A stretch of 64,000 nucleotides of DNA, from assembly GCA_965248735.1 (NCBI GenBank), contig OZ252146.1:3410001-3474000 (forward strand), in the 5' to 3' direction. The notes beneath the pieces are model-generated. The model was given only the letters and a program-made list of their open reading frames with translations, did not search any database and was not told where the DNA came from. The DNA comes from Aldehydirespirator sp965248735 (GTDB lineage Bacteria; Actinomycetota; Acidimicrobiia; Acidimicrobiales; Aldehydirespiratoraceae). Shown here piece after piece: positions 60,615 through 64,000 of the stretch (position 1 is the first letter of the stretch; each line of letters opens with the position of its first letter). The position numbers and the translations under genes were made by a program.

Positions 60615-60932
60615 GTGCGCCGGGGTGACATCTTCGAACTGCGCCTTCCCCGAGGTGTAGGCCACGAACAGCAGGGGCGCCGCTTCGGGGTGGTAGTGCA
60701 GTCCGACGCGCTGCTGCCGCGCTCGGTGGTGCTGGTGGCGCCGACCTCGATCAGCGCTCGGCCCGCCTCGTTCCGGCCCATCATCGAGTTCGACGGGCAG
60801 CAGACGACGGTGCTCGTCGAACAGGTGGGCGCGGTGGACGTCACCCGCCTCGACGACATGGTCGGCCATCTCCGCCCCGAAGAGCAGTGGGGCATCGACA
60901 CCGCGCTGAGCACGATCTTCGACCTGCGCTAA
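60615..60932 (+). CDS. mazF: MazF-type endoribonuclease toxin
   Basis: A 105-residue PemK/MazF toxin that cuts mRNA at short sequences. RRGDIFELRLPRG, then GRRFGVVVQSDALL, SVVLVAPTS and TTVLVEQVGAVDVTRL follow the family order, including the conserved Arg of the RRGD loop. GTG 60615 lies 44 bp after the antitoxin stop. No defect is visible although its antitoxin gene is split, so the toxin must be silent, inactive or neutralised elsewhere. Confidence 0.92.
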   Translation: MRRGDIFELRLPRGVGHEQQGRRFGVVVQSDALLPRSVVLVAPTSISARPASFRPIIEFDGQQTTVLVEQVGAVDVTRLDDMVGHLRPEEQWGIDTALSTIFDLR

Positions 60933-60987
60933 GAGGCAAGCCGCCGCCTGCCCGGCGAGGTTCTCCGCGCATGCATGCAAAGCAGCG

Positions 60988-61001
60988 CTGTAGCGCTACA
61001 G
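60988..61001 (+). promoter_or_regulatory. Perfect 14-bp palindrome before vapBC
   Basis: CTGTAGCGCTACAG lies seven bases before the VapB start, preceded by GCATGCATGC-type symmetry at 60969. Position and symmetry fit a VapB/FitA operator. Confidence 0.6.
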
Positions 61002-61008
61002 TGCGGGA

Positions 61009-61242
61009 GTGGCCACCATCCAGGTACGAGACATCTCCGAGGACGCCTACGAGGTCATCCGGCGACGAGCCCGCGCTGCTGGCCAGTCAATCCAGGCATA
61101 CATGAAGAAGCAGATCGAGCAGATGGCGAGCGAACCCGACGACGCAGAGCTCTACTCGGATCTTGAGCGCTTCGTCGAAGCCCACGGAATCCGACTCGAC
61201 GTTGAAGCCCTGTTGGCCGACCTCGACGCCGGACGCCGGTGA
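61009..61242 (+). CDS. vapB: VapB/FitA-type antitoxin
   Basis: A 77-residue protein with an N-terminal RHH segment (TIQVRDISEDAYEVIRRRARAAGQSIQAY) and an acidic toxin-binding tail. GTG 61009 is preceded by GCGGGAG. The stop overlaps the toxin start (GTGA). It would repress its operon at the palindrome at 60988. Confidence 0.9.
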   Translation: MATIQVRDISEDAYEVIRRRARAAGQSIQAYMKKQIEQMASEPDDAELYSDLERFVEAHGIRLDVEALLADLDAGRR

Positions 61243-61655
61243 AGGCCGGAACCGTCGTAGTCGACGCGTCGACGCTCGTCGCTGCCGCAACGTCCGCTGA
61301 CTCCCTCGGAGACCGGGCTCGGGCGACGTTGCGAGGGCGTCGACGCGCTGCCCCGCACCTGATCGATGCCGAGGTGGGCAACGCCTTGCGCTCCATGGTG
61401 CTTCGTGGCGACCTCGACGATGACGTCGGAGCTTCGGCGCGGTTGATGGCCGAGCGCCTTGTGCATCGCCGCCACCCGCTCCAGGGCGCGGTCGCGGCGC
61501 GGGCCTGGCAACTGCGCCACAACCTCAGCTTCTATGACGCCCTGTACGTCGCCCTCGCCGAGAGCCTTGACTGCCAGTTGATCACGGCGGACAGCCGCAT
61601 TGCGCGCGCCCTGAAGGGCCACGATCTGATCAACGCCATCACCCCAGCTAGCTAG
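61239..61655 (+). CDS. vapC: VapC-type PIN-domain toxin
   Basis: A 138-residue ribonuclease with the PIN acidic set: VVDASTLVAA (D), IDAEVGNALR (E), SFYDALYVALAE (D) and LITADSRIA (D). It is coupled to the antitoxin by a GTGA overlap and appears complete. Confidence 0.92.
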   Translation: MKAGTVVVDASTLVAAATSADSLGDRARATLRGRRRAAPHLIDAEVGNALRSMVLRGDLDDDVGASARLMAERLVHRRHPLQGAVAARAWQLRHNLSFYDALYVALAESLDCQLITADSRIARALKGHDLINAITPAS

Positions 61656-61675
61656 CGCTCGGTTGCAGCCCGTGT

Positions 61676-61969
61676 CTACGGGCGCAGGCCGGGGTCGTAG
61701 GTGGTGATGCTGCCGGAGCTATCGCCTGCGGTAAGGGCAAGAATGATTGCCAGCGCCACATATGCGGCGCACCAGACGGCGAAACCCAGAGCGAACATGC
61801 CGTACCCGTCAGCGCGACGGCGCACGTGCGCCGCGCCGACCAAGCCCAAGCTAATCGCGACCGCGAGGGGTGGAACAAAGACCGTCAGGACAAACGCACA
61901 GGCCGCGCCAACAAGGATCCACGGCCACCCCGAGCGGAACCCATCAGCGATGGCTTGACGTTGGCTCAT
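61676..61969 (-). CDS. Small membrane protein
   Basis: A 97-residue protein with two strong hydrophobic segments (about 17-46 and 57-80) and a basic RRRADGYG loop between. No family recognised. It converges on vapC and lies 13 bp after the LLM oxidoreductase gene. Confidence 0.6.
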   Translation of the reverse strand: MSQRQAIADGFRSGWPWILVGAACAFVLTVFVPPLAVAISLGLVGAAHVRRRADGYGMFALGFAVWCAAYVALAIILALTAGDSSGSITTYDPGLRP

Positions 61970-61982
61970 CCCGCCGGAGGGC

Positions 61983-62960
61983 CTAGTCGATCGCGAGCGA
62001 CAGCGCGATTCGCTCGTACAGAGAGTCGGCGCCTCGGGCGCCGGGGGCGAAGACGATGCGGCTCACCCCGGCTGCCTCGAGTGCCGCGACCTGGTGGCGG
62101 CACTCTGCGGGCGTGCCCACGATGGCGAACCGCTCGGCCAGGAACTCGTCGAGTCCGAGGTCGTGGACCAGGCGCGCGTTGGGACCGTCCCAGGACGGCT
62201 GGTACCCCTCGGCCCCCTCGGGGTCGTAGCGCTGCCGAAACTCGTTGAGCGGTTCATGGAGCTCGGGCGGAACCGTCTTCATCTGTGACGAGGCCCGGAG
62301 GTGCCGGTAGGCGCTGGCGGAGAGCAGACCCCGGATGTCGTCCACTGCGTCGGTGCGCGAATCGCGCACCGACCCTCGACAGAGCAGCCACACGTCGATG
62401 TCGTCGGGCGACCGGCCGGCGGCAAGGGCCCCCTCGGCGACATCCGCGAGGAACGCCTGCAGCAGCGGAATCGACGAACCGGCGGCAAGGACGACGCCGT
62501 CGCCGACCTCTCCGGCCAGCTTGCGCACCGCGGGCCCGTAAGCGGAGACGAACACGGGCACGGCGATCGGGTCATCGAGTGCCGGGATGGCGTGGCCGTC
62601 CCACTCCGCAGGCTGCCCGCCCAGCAGGGCGCGCAGGGATTCGACATACGACTTGGTCTCGGCGAGCGGGATCGGCGAGCGGCCCATCAAAGCGGCGGAC
62701 CGGAACCCGCGACCGATGGTCATCGTCAGCCGGCCGCCGCTGACTTCCTGGATCTTCATCGACTCCCGGGCAGCGACAGCGGGATGGCGACCGAAGGACG
62801 TCATGACGAACGAGCCGACGTGGGCGGTCGTCGTCGCCTGCGCGAGCTCGAGGAGATTCGCGAACGTCGCCAGATGATCTCCCTGTCCGATGAAGGAGTA
62901 GCCCAGATCTTCGAGGGAGCGTCCTTCGTCGGCGCTGAACGCGACCCCGCCGTAGTCCAT
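61983..62960 (-). CDS. LLM-class (F420-type) oxidoreductase, N-terminally shortened
   Basis: A 325-residue luciferase-like monooxygenase-fold protein, probably F420- or FMN-dependent. LAQATTTAHVGSFVMTSFGRHPAVAARESMKIQEVSGGRLTMTIGRG is the flavin-binding core. The usual first strand and helix are shortened: the protein starts MDYGGVAFSADEG, directly behind MFS remnant sequence in the same frame, so the original N-terminus may have been lost. Confidence 0.78.
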   Translation of the reverse strand: MDYGGVAFSADEGRSLEDLGYSFIGQGDHLATFANLLELAQATTTAHVGSFVMTSFGRHPAVAARESMKIQEVSGGRLTMTIGRGFRSAALMGRSPIPLAETKSYVESLRALLGGQPAEWDGHAIPALDDPIAVPVFVSAYGPAVRKLAGEVGDGVVLAAGSSIPLLQAFLADVAEGALAAGRSPDDIDVWLLCRGSVRDSRTDAVDDIRGLLSASAYRHLRASSQMKTVPPELHEPLNEFRQRYDPEGAEGYQPSWDGPNARLVHDLGLDEFLAERFAIVGTPAECRHQVAALEAAGVSRIVFAPGARGADSLYERIALSLAID

Positions 62961-63546
62961 CCTGGTTTCTCCCTCGCTCGCGCTCCCGCGACCGTATCCG
63001 TCGAGTCGGTCGTGATGGCCCACAGTCTCGGCGGCGAGGCCCACCCACCCCCAGGCGGTGGCGAAGCAGAACGGCACCGCCACCCAGAACGCAAGCTGCG
63101 GGGCCACCGGACTGCTTGATGCCGAAGGCCAGCCCAATGCGCCTCCCGCCGATGGCGCGTGCGAGCCACAGGTTGGTGGCGGAGGTCATGAACGTCATCG
63201 CGATCCCGCCGACAACGACCAGGGCGGCCATCTGGCCCCAGCTGCGCGCCAGAGCCGCAATCGCGATCATCACGATCCCCGACACTGCGCTGGTGATTCG
63301 CAGGCTCGGGCCGGGCCCGATTCGTTCGGCCATCCGTCCCGCGGTGGGAGCTGCCACCGCGGCGCCGACAGCGAACATGGCCAGCAGCGCACCCAGCGCC
63401 TGCTCGTCGAAGTCGAGATCCTCCCTGAGCCGGATCGCAAGGGTGCTGATCAGAAAGGCCGGCGTCGTGCAGGCCACGTAGGGCACGACCGCGGCGACCA
63501 GTGCCCGGCTCCAAGGGATGACCGGGCGGTCCGATCCGGCATTCAA
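62961..63546 (-). pseudogene. MFS transporter remnant, frameshifted and truncated
   Basis: From TTG 63546 the minus strand encodes four to five membrane helices of a major facilitator protein (PYVACTTPAFLISTLAIRLREDL, GRMAERIG, GLAFGIKQSG). Near 63115 the coding sense moves to another frame (QLAFWVAVPFCFATAWGWVGL), which then runs without a stop into the LLM gene. About two thirds of a normal transporter is missing. The 63547-63771 stretch beyond holds no gene. Confidence 0.7.
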
Positions 63547-63771
63547 TCGCGCTCGGGAACCGCGGCCACCGACGCCTGCACCCGCCGAAGGTCGGCGGGC
63601 AAGCGAACGATGATCGCAGCCCAACAGACACCAGTCCAGTGGCGTCCCGGCAGCTCATGCCGACACCCGGCCCATCGGACCCAACCCCACCGAGGGCCAC
63701 GGGACAGTGGCACCAAACGAACAACCCGGTAAGAAAGAACGACTCGGACACGCATGGAGGCGCGAACCTGA

Positions 63772-64000
63772 TGGAACCCCGAATCAGCATCATCACGCTC
63801 GGAGTGTCTGACCTTGGCCGCTCCACCCGCTTCTACCGCGACGGGCTCGGATTCCCCGAGCACGAGGCGGGCGGCGACGAGATCACCTTCCTCGCCCTCA
63901 CAGGCCAACTGCTGGGGCTCTACCCGCGGGACGCCCTAGCCGACGACATCGGCCGGCCCGACCAGAAGGGCACGCCGCAGCCTGCGCTGCACGGATTCAC
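63772..64000 (+). CDS. VOC-family (glyoxalase-like) protein, 3' end outside window
   Basis: The first 76 residues are present: SIITLGVSDLGRSTRFYRDGLGF is the classic opening of vicinal-oxygen-chelate proteins, followed by DEITFLALTGQLLGLYPR. ATG 63772 has GGAGG about 11 bases upstream; a five-codon ORF from ATG 63755 precedes it. The gene runs off the right edge. Confidence 0.85.

Overview
This window reads as a chromosomal segment of a high-GC actinobacterium, most likely an uncultured member of the Acidimicrobiia (inference). Supporting this are a mycothiol-type cysteine ligase (MshC-like), an InhA-like enoyl reductase, a thrS-HIT gene pair, a DUF222-HNH endonuclease, an F420-type luciferase-like oxidoreductase, GTG starts, GTGA/ATGA stop-start overlaps and very strong GC bias. 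An intact-looking AceK (isocitrate dehydrogenase kinase/phosphatase) is out of keeping with that background and suggests transfer. No rRNA and no CRISPR array were found; there is one tRNA (Val, CAC).

Layout. 1-2.9 kb: the end of a secreted repeat protein, a graveyard of small gene remnants (at least one MazF-like toxin tail) and a P-loop ATPase. 3-7.9 kb: thrS-HIT, a NYN-nuclease gene that appears wedged behind a duplicated thrS start, a membrane protein and a 150-bp element with inverted ends. 7.9-12.8 kb: an orphan antidote gene, mshC, a fabI/inhA-like gene and two CNNM/CBS membrane proteins. 12.9-17.6 kb: a heterodimeric ABC exporter followed by a third ABC ATPase. 17.6-31.9 kb (nearly all minus strand): cell-wall and lipid functions, namely a PBP4-type carboxypeptidase, an aminotransferase, thiamine pyrophosphokinase, two M23 peptidases, a thiolase/OB-fold operon, a polytopic membrane protein, tRNA-Val, an amidase and MurF. 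32-38.4 kb (plus strand): D-Ala-D-Ala ligase, then a fatty-acyl reductase/HAD fusion, a LarA-like protein and an acyltransferase. 38.8-42 kb: an ECF sigma factor translationally coupled to a large single-pass protein with plant-type leucine-rich repeats outside the membrane. 42-51.3 kb: a small two-gene module, aconitase, a carboxyltransferase, citrate synthase, quinone reductase, AceK and chorismate mutase. 51.6-64 kb is accessory: DUF222-HNH endonuclease, McrBC, a CcdA/TlpA thiol pair, a MazEF module whose antitoxin is split by an IS1182-type element, VapBC, and a decaying MFS gene fused to an LLM oxidoreductase.

Two kinds of non-coding structure recur. First, tandem arrays with units of 14, 35, 35/36, 49 and 91 bp sit between genes; four of the six larger ones begin at or include a neighbouring gene's stop codon, so they look like repeated copying of gene junctions. 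Second, a dispersed GC-rich repeat of about 45-75 bp appears at 12.8, 17.5, 26.1 and 50.8 kb; in one place it has been absorbed into a gene's C-terminus. Together with the split antitoxin, the partial acyltransferase copy and the duplicated 5' ends of thrS and mshC, they point to a genome shaped by frequent small duplications and insertions.
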